Made by a program: the position numbers and the translations under genes
Shown: piece after piece, positions 1-11,570 of the stretch
Numbering within the stretch: the stretch's first letter is position 1
Layout: every line of letters starts with the position of its first letter
NCBI RefSeq assembly: GCF_963259705.1
Contig: NC_081844.1
Coordinates: forward strand, 44,509,930-44,573,929
Length of the DNA: 64,000 nt
Reading direction: 5' to 3'
Origin: Myotis daubentonii
Lineage: Eukaryota > Chordata > Mammalia > Chiroptera > Vespertilionidae
Notes under the pieces: model-generated
Told to the model about the DNA's origin: nothing
Databases searched by the model: none
Seen by the model: the letters and a program-made list of their open reading frames with translations, nothing else

Positions 1-650
1 TACTTACCTACTGAATGGCATCTTGGTTGTTTCTAAATTTTGACAATTATGAATAAAGCTTCTATAAACATCATGGGTAGGTTTTTTGTGTGGACATACG
101 TTTTCAATACTTTTGAGTAAGTACCAAGTGGCGTTATTGTTGGATCATAGATAAGAGTATGCTTAGTTTTGTAAGAAACTGCCAAACTGTCCCCCAGTGG
201 CTTTCCCAGAGTTCCTATTGTTTCACATCCTCACCAGAAATTGGCTTGACAGAGTGCCAGGTTTTCGAGAGTCTAATGGTTGTGTATCCTATTTTAATTT
301 GCATTTTCCTGATGACATATGATGTAGAGCATTTATATAGCTTCTTTGGTGTATTGTCAGTTGCAATCTTAGGCCCATTTTAAAAATCAATTTTTTTGTT
401 TGTTTTTTGAATTTTAAGACTGTATGTTTTGGAAACAGTCCTTTATCAGATGTATCTTTTGCAAATATTCTTTTTCTCAGTTTGAGGCTTGTCTTCAAGT
501 TCTCTTGACAGTGTCTTTCACTCAGCAGAAGTTCTTAATTTTAATGAAGTCTAGCTTATTGATTATTTCTTCATGGATCATGTCTTTGGAGTTGTATCTA
601 AAAAGGTATCATCATATCTAAAATCAACTGGTTTTTATTTTTATTTTTAA
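1..650 (-). mobile_element. LINE-1 fragment, old, ORF2 3' region
   Basis: Read in reverse complement, this matches the end of mammalian L1 ORF2. Recognisable phrases on the + strand include 'tcttggttgtttctaaattttg', 'tctataaacatcatgggtaggttttttgtgtgg' in approximate form, and the 'ccctttatcagatgtat' region. It has many changes and no open frame. It continues beyond the left edge. Confidence 0.75.
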
Positions 651-2160
651 TGTTATCCTCTGGAATTCTGTGGCCCATCTGAGTTAGTGCTTGTGAAGAG
701 TGTATGCAACAACGCCCAACTGGACATGGCACTTTACTTTTTATTAAGAGTAAATTCATTGATTTAGAGTTGATATTTTCTATCTGCAGACTATTGATGC
801 AGAAGGATTGGGTTGGATGGGTGGGGAGATGAGGTTGACTTTAATTAACTCTTATAAATCTAAGAAATAATTTTCTCAGAAAGAATAATTGTGTGTGTGC
901 ATTTGTGTGTGATACCTTTGGGATATATTTCCATCACTGAGCTAAACAAGCAGTGAGAGAATCACTTTTAGCAATAGAAAAAAGGTTGGCAGCTACTAAA
1001 TAGAATTTGGATAGAGAGGTCAGTGAGACAGTCAGAGAGAGAAAGCGAGAGCATTCACAACAATAATTGCCTAAATTAAATGACATTTGAAATGACAGAA
1101 TGAGAGACCTTGGCAAAAGCATACCCAGGTCACATAATTTATTAATCGGAATAAAATATTTGATAAGAAATAAGTAGACATGGGAATTTGGTATTCACCA
1201 CTTTTGAAAAGGATAGAGTTATATTTCAGTTGCACAGCATAACTTGATATAGAATATAAGACTAAGTAAAGTTCTGAGCACTTTATAAGACAAGTAGTAG
1301 AGAACTGGGTGATATCAGGTTATATTTATTGTGAGAGCACAGACCAAAATACAGAATTGAGTGTCATGTAGCAAGAAATTAATATGTCAACCTGTACTTC
1401 AATTTTGCTAAGATCTTCAACTCTTCTCCAAAGTATTTTCTAATACAGTATCTAATATAATTTTCTTTGCTAAGTAATAGGTGAATCATTCAAAAAGAGA
1501 AAATTTAAACAGAGAGAAGAAAAAGTTACAGGAACTGGCAGACATGATTTGAAGTCCATTAAATGCCAACCCAATGTTGTTTCTAAAATAAAATTTTTAA
1601 AAAGTACAAAGATATAACAAAATTTTAATGACCTCTGTTTTTGCAACACCGTGTTTGTTTCAGAAGGCAATGAGGAGATCAAACTCTGATCAAGAGAAGC
1701 TTTAAACATATGTAAATATGTAAGACAAGCATGATGTATAGCTTTTTGTGTGTGCTACCAATTCCTGAGCCTTTTCAAAGTTCTGTCAGTCAAATATGCT
1801 TGCTTTACAGTAACTCCAACCTTTGCAGGATTAAGTCTTATTATATCCCTGATCTACTAAGTCATATATCACATATGCATCTAATTTCAAACAACAAAAA
1901 TTATTTTGGTATATCTTTTCTGCTTTGGTTTACATTATATATGTCCTCGTATTTATATTTTTTGCCTTCACAATCACTATAGTAGTAAATCAGGAATCAT
2001 GGGCAGTATTAAGGTATATTTATTTTTAAGAATTTCTAAAATATATAAGTAAAAATGAATTAAAAATCAAAATTATTTACTGATAAATGAAGGAAACATG
2101 GAAATATCACTATTTATCTTAATTTCAATGCATTAACCTAGATTCACAATTATAATTATA
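651..2160. other. AT-rich intronic DNA without recognised feature
   Basis: Short open frames only, none with coding character. A purine-rich GAGAGA stretch lies near 1015-1050. The last base (A, 2160) is the target base of the following Helitron. Confidence 0.5.
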
Positions 2161-2329
2161 CTAGAGGCCCGGTGCACAAAAATTTGTGCACTCGGGGAGG
2201 GAGGGGGGGGGTCCCTCAGCCCGGCCTGTGCCCTCTCCCAGTCTGGGACCCCTCGGGAGATAACGACCTGCTGGCTTAGACCTGCTTCTGGGTGGCAGAG
2301 GGCAGGCCCAATCCCTAGGTGCAGCCCCT

Positions 2330-2975
2330 GGTCGGGCTCAGAGCAGGGCCATTTGGGGAGTTGGGGCACCGCCCCATGTCATGCACAGAGCAGGGAGGAT
2401 CAGGAGGTTGCGATGCCACCCTCAGTCACGCTCAGGGTAGGGCCGATTGGGAGGTTGGGGCACCGCCCCCTGTCACACTCAAGGCAGGGTCGATGGGGAG
2501 GTTGCGGCGCAACCCCCTGTCACGCACAGAGCAGGGCCAATCAGGGGGTTGGGGCGCTGGCCCCTGTCACTCACAGAGCAGAGCCCATCAGAGGGGTTGG
2601 GGCGCCGCCACTCTCACACTCAGGGCAGGGCCGAAGGGGAGGTTATGGCTCTACCCCGTCACACACAGAGCAGGACCCATTGGGGGGGGGCGGGGGGGGA
2701 GGGGGTTGGGGCACCACACCCTGTCACACACAGAGCAGGGCCGATCAGGGGGTTGGGGCACTGCACCCTGTCACACACAGAGCCGCAGAGCGATCAGGGA
2801 GTTGGGGAGCTCCCCCCTATCAGGCACAGAGCAGGTCTGATCAGGGGGTTGGGGCGCCTTCCCCTGTCCCGAACAGAGCAGGGCGGATAGGGAGGTTGTG
2901 GCCCCGCCCCCTGTCGCACACAGAGCCGCAGGGCGATCAGGGGGTTCAGGGGGTTTGGGCACTGCCCCCTGTCAC
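2330..2975. repeat. GC-rich minisatellite inside Helitron, unit about 47-52 bp
   Basis: About a dozen imperfect copies of a unit of the form CAGAGCAGGGCCGATCAGGG, then GTTGGGGC and CCCCCTGTCACACA. The lack of TAA/TGA/TAG in these units opens all three + frames (up to 248 codons), but no protein is implied. Confidence 0.85.
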
Positions 2976-3492
2976 ACTGATGCCGGTGCCGGGAGGCCTC
3001 CCGGCTCCGCTGATCCCCGTGCACTGGGTGTGTGTTGGGGGGGAGTGTCCCTCAGCCCAGCCTGCCCCCTCTCACATACTGGGAGCCCTCAGGCGTTGAC
3101 CCCCATCACCCTCCAATTGCAGGATCGGCCCCTTGCCCAGGCCTGATGCCTCTGGCCTAGGCGTTCAGCCCGGGCAGCGGGGACTCGCAGCTGCAGCGGC
3201 CCCACGATCGTGGGCTTCGCTTTGGGCCCAGGCAAGGGACCCCTAGCTCCTGGGACTGCCAGCTTCGACCGTGCCCAGCTCCCATCGCTGGCTCCACCCC
3301 TACTTCCTGCTATCACTGGCCAGGGCGGAAAAGGCACCTGATTCTCTGATCATGGCTGGGGGGCAGGGCAAAGGCCCCAGGGCCGCCTTTGCCCTGCCCC
3401 CCAGCTCTTAGCTCCCCCCTGGGTTTCCGATCACTGTCAGTGGCAGGGGGCTTCTTCCTGCTTTCCCTTTGGCCTCCCTGCATTGTGCCTAC

Positions 3493-3560
3493 ATATGCAA
3501 ATTAACCGCCATCTTGTTGGCAGTTAACTGCCATCTCAGTTGGCAGTTAATTTGCATATA
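3493..3560. repeat. Inverted repeat with octamer motifs in Helitron 5' part
   Basis: ATATGCAAATTAAC at 3493-3506 faces GTTAATTTGCATAT at 3546-3559, with further internal repeats of GGCAGTTAACTGCC type between them. The arms contain ATGCAAAT, the octamer bound by POU-family factors. Binding is not shown. Confidence 0.6.
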
Positions 3561-3699
3561 GCCCTGATTAGCCAATGAAAAGGGTAGCTCGTACGCCAAT
3601 TACCATTTTTCTCTTTTATTAGTGTTGATACCGTATATTAACTATGGGAGATAGAATAAGAATGAATGGGGGAAAAAACTAAAAAGAGTAAAGAACATT

Positions 3700-4060
3700 T
3701 ATCATATTTTTACTCATTCAGAACATAATTATTAGGGATAATTCTATGTGAAGAACATTATTGGTGATTTAGAGAGTAGGAAGATGAATGAGACATTGAT
3801 CCTTGCTTTCTAGGTACATAAAACCTAGTAAAAGAAATAATCCATGAGGTAAATAACAAGACTTGGTAGAAAAGGAGCCATGCATCAGAAAATGATGGAT
3901 AAAATGTCCCGAATATTTAGAAAAAGTAGAATAGAGATTTTTTTCTGGGTGATCTGACAATGCATTATGGAAAACTTGGCGTGAGGTTGGTTATTAAAGG
4001 TTAGTTACAATTTGGAGTTGGGGACAGTAATAAAGGTTAAGAATGGATCTACCAAGTAAG
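3700..4060 (-). repeat. Possible L2 (LINE-2) remnant
   Basis: Phrases such as 'agatgaatgagacattgatcc' and 'ctttctaggtacataaaacctagtaa' resemble the reverse complement of L2 3' sequence. Very diverged. Confidence 0.4.
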
Positions 4061-4159
4061 TAAGACACAGGAACATGAACAAAATCGAAATGCTGGAAAC
4101 AGGAAGTCAGCTAAGTCAAAGTGTCTGAGATGTGATACAGAGAGTGAAAAACAATATTT

Positions 4160-4600
4160 CCCATCAATAGATGGATAAAAAAAAAATCTGTGGTAAATTT
4201 ACACAATGGAATGCTATCCAGCTATAAGAGAGAAGGATATATTACCCTTTGAAACAGCATGGAGGAACATGGAGTGAATTATGCTAAGCGAAATAAGCCA
4301 GTCAGAGAAAGATAAATGTCACATGATCTCACTTACATGGGAAATCTAATGAACAAATAAATGAATAAAATAGAACCAGAGACGTGGAAACCTGGAACTA
4401 ACTGACCAAACTCAGAGGGAATGGGAGTTGGGGGCTGGAAGAGATTAAGCAAAGAATTTATTTGCATATATGCATTATGCAAGGACACAGACAATAGGGT
4501 GGTGAAGGCCTGGGGTGGGCTGGAACCTGGTGGTGGTGGGCAAGGGGGAGGAAAGGGTAAGGGCATTTGTAATACTCTCAACAATAAAGATTAAAAAAAA
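4160..4600 (+). mobile_element. LINE-1 3' end with poly(A), 5' truncated
   Basis: Starts within the ORF2 C-terminal region ('caatggaatgctatccagctataa', 'aaataagccagtcagagaaag') and runs through a bat-type L1 3' UTR to AATAAAGATTAAAAAAAA. The frame is broken. Confidence 0.85.
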
Positions 4601-5235
4601 CAACCCACAAAACTAAATAAAAGGAATTAGAATGGCATGATATCTTGTAAGGGAATCATTTAAAATTGATCATGACATCATTGTTTCATTTAAAAAAAAT
4701 AAATTCCTGAAAATAAGTGCTTGAGTTCTGGGAAATTTGAAGGATTTAGTTATTTTCTTTTTATTTATCTGCACTAATCTTACAGTTATTATTAAGGAGA
4801 GTCTAGGAGATGACAATTTTATTGTTATTAATTTTTTTTCAGATTTAAGGACATATCCTAGGAACACTATACTTCAAACCCAGGCTGTGCATTCACATTA
4901 ATATTTATAGACACTATATATTTACAATCTATTATATTTGCAGATCCCTTAGGGTTAAATTTCCCTGTCAGCATGGTATGTGACATTTTTCACTCATTTT
5001 GCCAAAGGATTTTTTGTGAAAAAACTTGTGGAGCTATTGAAAAAGTGATAACAAACTCTTGTTTAGACTGTTTATCAGTACCTTTGCATATAGCTTAGGA
5101 AATTTATCACAATTTTTAATGTAAGTCATAGATAAAACTCTTAGTTATTTTTAAAGAATATATTAAATAAAGGTACATCTCTTTGCTTATGTAAATGCTC
5201 AGTTTACATTAGAATTTGCTATGAGAAAAGTGGTG
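4601..5235. other. AT-rich intronic DNA
   Basis: No gene or clear repeat seen. Confidence 0.45.
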
Positions 5236-5251
5236 AAGATTTCCCCTTTTA

Positions 5252-5469
5252 GCCCGGCCAGTGTTGCTCAGTGGTTGAGCATCGACCTATGAACCAAAAG
5301 GCCATGGTTTGATTTCTGGTCAGGGCACATGCCTGGGTTGGGGTCTTGATGCCCAGTGTGGGGCATGCAGGAGGCCGCAGGTCAGTGTTTCTCTCTCACC
5401 ACTGATGTTTCCATCTCTTTCTTCCTCTCCCTTCTCTCTAAAATCAATAAAAATATTTATTGGGAAAAA
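5252..5469 (+). mobile_element. Ves SINE, complete, with target-site duplication
   Basis: tRNA-derived head (GCCCGGCCAGTGTTGCTCAG), promoter B-box-like GGTTTGATTTC, and a tail CTCTAAAATCAATAAAAAT. Flanked by AAGATTTCCCCTTTTA at 5236-5251 and 5470-5485. Confidence 0.93.
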
Positions 5470-5485
5470 AAGATTTCCCCTTTTA

Positions 5486-7555
5486 TGGAAACTGTAATCT
5501 CCAGTCTAAGCATCTCCCCCTTAGTATCAGAAACAGGTCCTCTTTGACTTGACTTCTGTCACTTCTTTTTAATTTCCTTTTGTTATTGTCCCAGCCTCCT
5601 TCCTTATCCTCTCAGATACTCCTGGTAAGCATTCTCTTTCTATCTTAACACATTTTTTTGAGTTCCCTCTCCTTGGAATTACTGCATTGATGTGATTTGA
5701 TAAAATGCATTTGAAACTTGCAGTGATTTGAATTTGATTTTCAGCTTAGATTAGGTAACTCAACTTTTTATGGAAATTGGGAATAGTGATTATTTGGAGA
5801 ATGTAAGTTACTGGAATATCCTAAAGACTGACTTTAGCCAGAGTTTTCAATGTCCTGGTCATTATTTATGTAAACTTCCTATTCTGTTCTATGTAATGAG
5901 AAAGTTCTGCATCTTTGTTATATGATTTCTCTAGATACCAAGGAAAATTCTAATAAGCAGTAAAATGTCCAACATCGAAGAATAATGAAGATACTTTTCA
6001 TTCAAAATCTTGAGTAATTTTTAAACTTAATAGTCAGCTCAGAAAATTATTACCTTTACCAATCCTGAAAATTTCTCCTACCCACAATTTTCATAGTTTC
6101 CATAATGTCAAGTAAATAAGAAGAGTTTTTCTTGTTTGTCTATGAATTGCATTTTTTCTCTTGCCAAATTGTAAGTTTTATAAAATCTTATATAATAAAA
6201 AGAGGAGAGACATTACAAATAATTACTGATTAGGTGGTTAATTTTCATTCTCCTCAGTTATTTCAACATTTTATTACTGTCAACATCATCTGTCCTACTT
6301 TATGAAGTCCTATAACCTGGCAATATTGCCTTATCACAATGGAAAGAGGTATTCATTTCTTTGATTTATTGCATATGTCAGATCGTATCATAATCATATG
6401 ATGGAAAACCATATTTTTTTGTTGATTTTGGTGCATTAGTCCAATTTCTGTGAATAATTAGTGCATAGTGGTAAGCAATTTGAATAATATATTTCTTATT
6501 TCAGTTCTGTTTTCTTATATCCTAAAGGCCAAATAAATATGTAATATAATTTTAGGTATTATGATAAATTCCATCTGGAAAATCAAACCAGTCTAAATGG
6601 ATAGATAGTGATGGGCAGTTCATTTTAGGAAGGGTGAGAGAAAACACGTTACTGAAATTATATTTTACTGAGGTATAATGAAAGAATATAAGGCCCTAGT
6701 ATATGAACAAAAAAAAAATTGTTCACAGATCAGCAACAAGATCTGTGTCCAAGTGTGGATGAGGAGGAAAATGAGTAGAGATGAGCTCAAACAAGAAGGC
6801 AGGTCCGGTTATTTAGGACCTTGTACATTATATGTGGAAAATTCCAAGAAACAATGCAATGACTGTGAAAATGAAAATGAAAGCGCCCTGGGCCCAGCTC
6901 CCAGTCCTCACGTAGCACAAACAACAGGGCCTGGTATATAGGAAGAATTTATAAATTAAATGTTTACGACTTACATTAATGAGAATATATAAAAGGTAGG
7001 GGAGGTGATCCTTGACAATCATTTTATGTAAAACCCCTCCCAACCCTGCTGCTACTTCTTTTTCTTTCGTATTTTTTTTGTTATTATTATTATTTTTTTA
7101 AATCAAGTTAAGCGACTAAAGCTCTTGTAATTGTCTTCACTTACCTACCAGTCCCAAATTCAGTTCACTTTTCAATTTACAGGAATTCCAATCGTATGGA
7201 AATGCATAGTTGGAAACTTAGTTTTAGGACCTGAATTTCATAAAACCACTCACACACCTGTAGATCATCAAGTCTTCTAATGAGCAATTTTAATTTATGT
7301 TGCTTTTCTCATGTAACATAAATATGCCTTCAGATTTTTCTATTATTTTCAGACATTTGGGACACTGACTTTTAATTACCTATATTAAACATTTTGTGGG
7401 AGGTTTGCATACTTAGAATAGAATGAAAAGCTTGAAACTTAAATACACTTTTTAAATTTATGGTCTCTGAGGACTTTGCCTTAATCTCTAACAATGAATT
7501 GTTCAAGAACATAAAGAAATGTATTGAAAATTGAAGATCTGTTCTAAACTTGTGA
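5486..7555. other. AT-rich intronic DNA
   Basis: Unique-looking sequence. Small open frames at 6678-6941 and 6828-7043 show no coding signal. Nothing recognised. Confidence 0.45.
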
Positions 7556-7559
7556 TCAT

Positions 7560-7850
7560 ATTATCTTGCAAGTGCATATGGGATTCTGTAGCCAATCCTC
7601 TGAGCATCCCTAATCCCCCTTGCCTTCCTCTAATCTTATCATACAACTCATTACATTCTAACATATACCTAATATTATACTGTAATCTATTGATAATAAT
7701 TTTTTTATTCGGTCTCATTTTTACCATAATACACTCTCCACAAAGGTAAAACATTTTTGTCAGTATTGTTGCATGTTGACACCCATTGACAAAAAAGGGC
7801 CTGGCACATAGTAGTTAATAGATAAATGAAAAAGTGAACATATGCAGGAA
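7560..7850 (+). repeat. L2 (LINE-2) 3' end remnant
   Basis: Reads like the L2 3' UTR: 'gcctggcacatagtagttaatagataaatgaa' near 7800-7830, preceded by 'ctccacaaaggtaaaacattttt'. Diverged. Confidence 0.6.
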
Positions 7851-8967
7851 AAGATTGCTTGACTTTTCAAATAATAATGGATAAAGGTTTTTACAAATTA
7901 ACATGTTGATGAATTAAAATATTAATCCTAAATCACATAGATTTTGTTTCTATAATGGACAATTGATAATAAAATTTACATCATGGGTATCAAACTACCA
8001 ATTTCATCATTTATAAACATGTTGAGGCTTTAATTAGAATTTTCTTGACCTATCAATTTGGAAAGAAATGATATATTTCACAAAGTATTGCATATTCTTG
8101 TCAATAAATATCTGTAGAGATTTTCTTAATGGCTTCTAGTTTATGAGCTCTCTCTTTGACTAATTAGTTATTTAATATATCCATTAGGTTTTAATATTTA
8201 GTTATTTTAAGACTTTCTATTGGTCCTTTTCTAATTTATCTCTGTACCATAGCCTTTTGTTACTTGTTTTTAATATGTATACATATAATGCTTTGTTCTT
8301 GTCTCTTTAATTTATAACCCCCTTATTTTGTTAATCCCATAACATAATATATGAAATTTGGCTCCCGAATACTTACACTTCATTTTTTGTTATTGATTAT
8401 ATTTTCTTCTTCTTACTCTTTTTCATGGCGGCTTCTTTCTTCATGTTTGGTTATTTAAATATAAATGTGTTAAACTTAGTCTTTTAGAATACTGAGAAAT
8501 CTGCATTGGTCATGATGTTATCTTAAAGAAAATTAGAGGTTGCTATAGGTTCATTAACTGAGTCTGCTTTAATTGATTTTTCTCAGTTTAGGAATTCCTA
8601 AATGTGATCATACATGTTAATGCATGAGAGTCGTGAGACAGAAAGTCTATGATTACAAATTCTGGCAAACAATATTATTATTTCTATTGTTAATCTTTTT
8701 ATAAATAGTATTTCTTATAGGTTATTTTTGCTTCTAAGTCAATTTCTCATAGCTCATTTCTGCAGCTCAATCTTTCATTATGTGTGTTTACCCATTTTAA
8801 GTGTCTCAGCTTGTTTTATTGCCTGTTTTAACTGTGCAAGGAATGCAAACACAGGGCTGAGGCTACTATTCCCCTTATGTTATTAAAATGCTGAGATTCT
8901 AGGTTTTTGATATTTGTTATTTCTTACAAAGTAGCCCAAGTTCTGTGCTTCTTTACATGTATTTAAC

Positions 8968-8970
<3 letters not shown>
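7851..8970. other. Very AT-rich intronic DNA
   Basis: Contains T-rich stretches that may be degraded L1 (8100-8480), but this cannot be supported firmly. Confidence 0.4.
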
Positions 8971-9003
<33 letters not shown>

Positions 9004-9031
9004 TGTGTGTGAGTGTGTGTGAGTGTGTGTT
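8971..9031. repeat. (GT)n microsatellite with GAGTGTGTGT variants
   Basis: Uninterrupted GT to about 9000, then three GAGTGTGTGT decamer repeats. Confidence 0.95.
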
Positions 9032-9310
9032 TGCCTTTGGATATTCTTGCAAGCTTGGTAATACATTTCACAGTGTGTTTCTTACAATTTATCCATAAAC
9101 TGTATATTTTATGGAAGCAAAGCCTCTCAGACTAATCTTTTCATGGATATATCCTGGTTTTATTATGTTAAGTCCTGTTACTTATTAACATTTATGGCTT
9201 ATTCTTGGCATTAAAATGTTTAATGTAACAGGTTAAGATTTATAACTATTCTAAGTAACTTTTTGTAGGAAAATTTCCCACTTTTTTTTTTTATTCCTTC
9301 CTCCCCCTAA

Positions 9311-9784
9311 TCATTATGACCTGCACTGACCACCAGGGGGCAGAAGCTCCGACTGGTAGGTTAGCTTGCTGCTGGGTTCCAGCTGATCGGGACTGAGCGA
9401 GATGGGCCAGACACTCCCTGGGGCCCTCCCGCTGTCCCTCCCCGGCCCTGATCATGCACCGATGGGGTCCCTCGGCCTGGCCTGTACCCTCTCACAATCT
9501 GGACCCCTCAGGGGATGCTGGAGAGCTGGTTTCAGCCGGATCCCACAGGCCACTCCCCTCGGGAGGGCACCTGATGCAGGGCTCATGGCTGGGGAGCACT
9601 GCTGTGCAGCGCGAGCCTCTCCAGATCGGGACTGATTGGGTGCGAGCCTGTGGCAGGCGCAGTGTGGTCAGGGTGAGTGGCAGTAGTAAGTAGGAGCTGC
9701 AGGCGATGTTGGACTGAGGGTTTCAGCCCGATCCCTGCAGGCCACCCATAGGGGCCCCACCAATGCCTGAATGTGTGCATCAGA
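9311..9784 (+). mobile_element. Helitron fragment, both ends degraded
   Basis: Begins ATGACCTGCACTGACCACCA, the usual HeliBat 5' internal motif. It lacks the TC...AATAAAAG start. The right end 'ccaatgcctgaatgtgtgcatcag' is a decayed form of the terminal hairpin. A second copy follows directly. Confidence 0.7.
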
Positions 9785-10039
9785 TATATATATATATATG
9801 CCAAAGTGACTGTTATGACTGGACAACCAGACAACTGGCTGGTAGGTATGACATGCACTGACCACCGGGGACAGACGCTCAACACAGGCGCTGCCCCCTA
9901 GTGGTCAGTGCGCTCCTACAGCCAACCTCCTGAGGCCAGCCAACCTCCTGTGGTCCCTCCCAGGTGGCCCCAATCGCCTCGATCACTGGCCCAGCCCAGG
10001 GACCCGACCCATGCATGAATTTGTGCACCGGGCCTCTAG
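9785..10039 (+). mobile_element. Helitron, second tandem copy
   Basis: Starts with an AT repeat and a 'gccaaagtgactgttatgactgg' 5' region, carries the inverted pair GACCACCGGGGACAGA / GCCCCCTAGTGGTC, and ends GAATTTGTGCACCGGGCCT plus CTAG at 10036-10039, followed by T. Confidence 0.82.
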
Positions 10040-10379
10040 TTTAAATAAGTGGAATACAATTTTTCACTGGTTCTGAGGCAAAAGAGGGTCAGAGAAACTT
10101 CCAGGGCCAGTACTTAGGGGACAGTTTGTAGCAGTTTAGTGTGAAATGTATAAAACACATCATACGTTTAACTGTCGTACTTAATTCTTATGTTTGCCCA
10201 AATATGCAAAATAGGAATCAAAGGCATTTTTACATAATTATAACTAGCTAATTTGATCAGTTGTTAACATTTTAAAAGTTGTGTTTCCTGATCTCTTATA
10301 TATTTATATATCCTCCTTTCTACTTTAACTTTAGTAATTACTTAGATCTGAACTATTTGTCAGAACAATGTAATATTAA

Positions 10380-10721
10380 CACATTGCGTACTGCATAGAA
10401 ATCTCTAAGACATACGCCGGGGACCGCATGTTTTTGGGCAAACTGCACGTTATTTAAATCATCATAATGCACTTTAGGTGTTGTTTTTCAATAATTATAA
10501 CATTTTTATTTACAAAAACAATTAATTAAAGTTCCTAGTACTTTTTTAACGTATGGTACTGTGTAAAACATTTTCCTCTATGAAGAGGGACCAAACAAAA
10601 TTTACATAAGTATCTAGATTCGCTCCTTTTTCCATGGGCGTGAAAAACGAGAACACTCGTGAGCGGTCCTTAACAGATGGTGTGCGAAACACGAGAAAAC
10701 TCCTGAGCGGTATGAAATGAG
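10380..10721. mobile_element. Probable piggyBac-type MITE flanked by TTAA
   Basis: 342 bp between TTAA at 10376-10379 and TTAA at 10722-10725. Termini CACATTGCGTACTGC and, inverted, CTCATTTCATACCGC are imperfect terminal inverted repeats. Two direct subterminal copies of a motif GTG..AAACACGAGAA...CTCnTGAGCGGT lie at 10638-10667 and 10681-10711. No transposase. Family assignment is inference from TTAA and end structure. Confidence 0.65.
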
Positions 10722-10859
10722 TTAATTATTGGATTAATTTTGACTTAAAAACATTAATTATACTTGTAACAGAAGATATCAGCTAGCAAAATGCTTTTGA
10801 AAACAACCATATCTATACTGATTCAGAAATTTAAAAATACTACATGATAAAAATGTTTA

Positions 10860-11360
10860 CAGAGTTTGTGAAAGAGGAGATATGGATGGCACATAAACAC
10901 AAGAAAAGTTGATCAACATTATTACTCGTTATGGGAATGCAATTAAAATTAAATACCGCCACACATTATTAGAATGGCAAAGAAAAACAAATGTTAATGC
11001 CAAGTGCTGATGAGGAACTCAACAATTGTAACTTGTTCCTATATGACTTAGAAATCATACGTTTTAGTATTTATACTAGAGAAATAGAGACATCTGTCCA
11101 TACAAAAAACTTTCATAAATATACATAGGAGTTTAATTTAAAATTATCCCAAGTTGAAAACTACCCAAATGTCCTTCAACTGCTAAATGGTTGTACAAGT
11201 TGGGTTACATACATACAATGGGATATTATTCAGGAAAAAAAAGACTACTGACACATTAAACAATGTAGATGAATCTTAAATTTATTATGCTCAGGGAAAG
11301 ATGCAAGAACTGAACATCTACATTCTCTATGATTCCATTTAAATAACATCCTGGGAAGGA
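10860..11360 (+). mobile_element. LINE-1 fragment, old
   Basis: Corresponds to L1 ORF2 C-terminal / 3' region in the forward sense ('aactacccaaatgtccttcaactg', 'tacaatgggatattattcagg'). No open frame. Confidence 0.75.
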
Positions 11361-11565
11361 AAATACTATGAGGGCGGAAATCCGGAAAAGGAGATTCGCT
11401 ATAAAAGAGGCGGTGAGCATCCAACCTGCGGACCGCCCAAGGCCCTCAGAATCCTTTGGTCTGGCCCTGCAGGCGGGACTCAAAAACTCAATAAATCTGG
11501 GAGCTTGTTCCACACCCCTGCTCTATATCCTCTCTGAAATTGCAGCATCCTAGACAGTTTACATT
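11361..11565. repeat. GC-rich island, possible hAT or LTR piece, unassigned
   Basis: Abrupt change to CpG-bearing sequence (GGCGGAAATCCGGAAAAGG; TGCGGACCGCCCAAGGCC; TTTGGTCTGGCCCTGC). It holds a TATAAAA at 11400 and AATAAA at about 11490, an arrangement that can occur in LTRs. The CGGACCGCC...GGTCTGGCCCTGC phrase also resembles some hAT elements. An open frame of 61 codons here has no recognised product. Confidence 0.3.
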
Positions 11566-11570
11566 ATCTA

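Larger units (their letters stand above)
2161..3628 (-). mobile_element. Complete Helitron (HeliBat type), 1.47 kb
   Basis: On the minus strand it starts TCAACACTAATAAAAG (3628) and ends with a GTGCAC hairpin, CCGGGCCT and CTAG (2161). It is flanked by A and T as Helitrons are. It has no transposase (Rep/helicase) coding, so it is non-autonomous. It holds a GC-rich minisatellite (2330-2975) and, near its 5' end, an inverted repeat around ATGCAAAT (3493-3560). Confidence 0.9.

Noticed and set aside
2330..2975. CRISPR-like regular repeat array
   Set aside because: The units are contiguous without unique spacers, lie in a eukaryotic Helitron, and have no cas genes.
2319..3099. Long + frames (173, 248, 147 codons)
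   Set aside because: They overlap each other in all three frames and lie in a Helitron minisatellite. Repetitive Gly/Pro/Arg-rich peptides reflect the DNA repeat only.
9402..9885. Overlapping 77-100 codon frames
   Set aside because: Inside the tandem Helitron pair.
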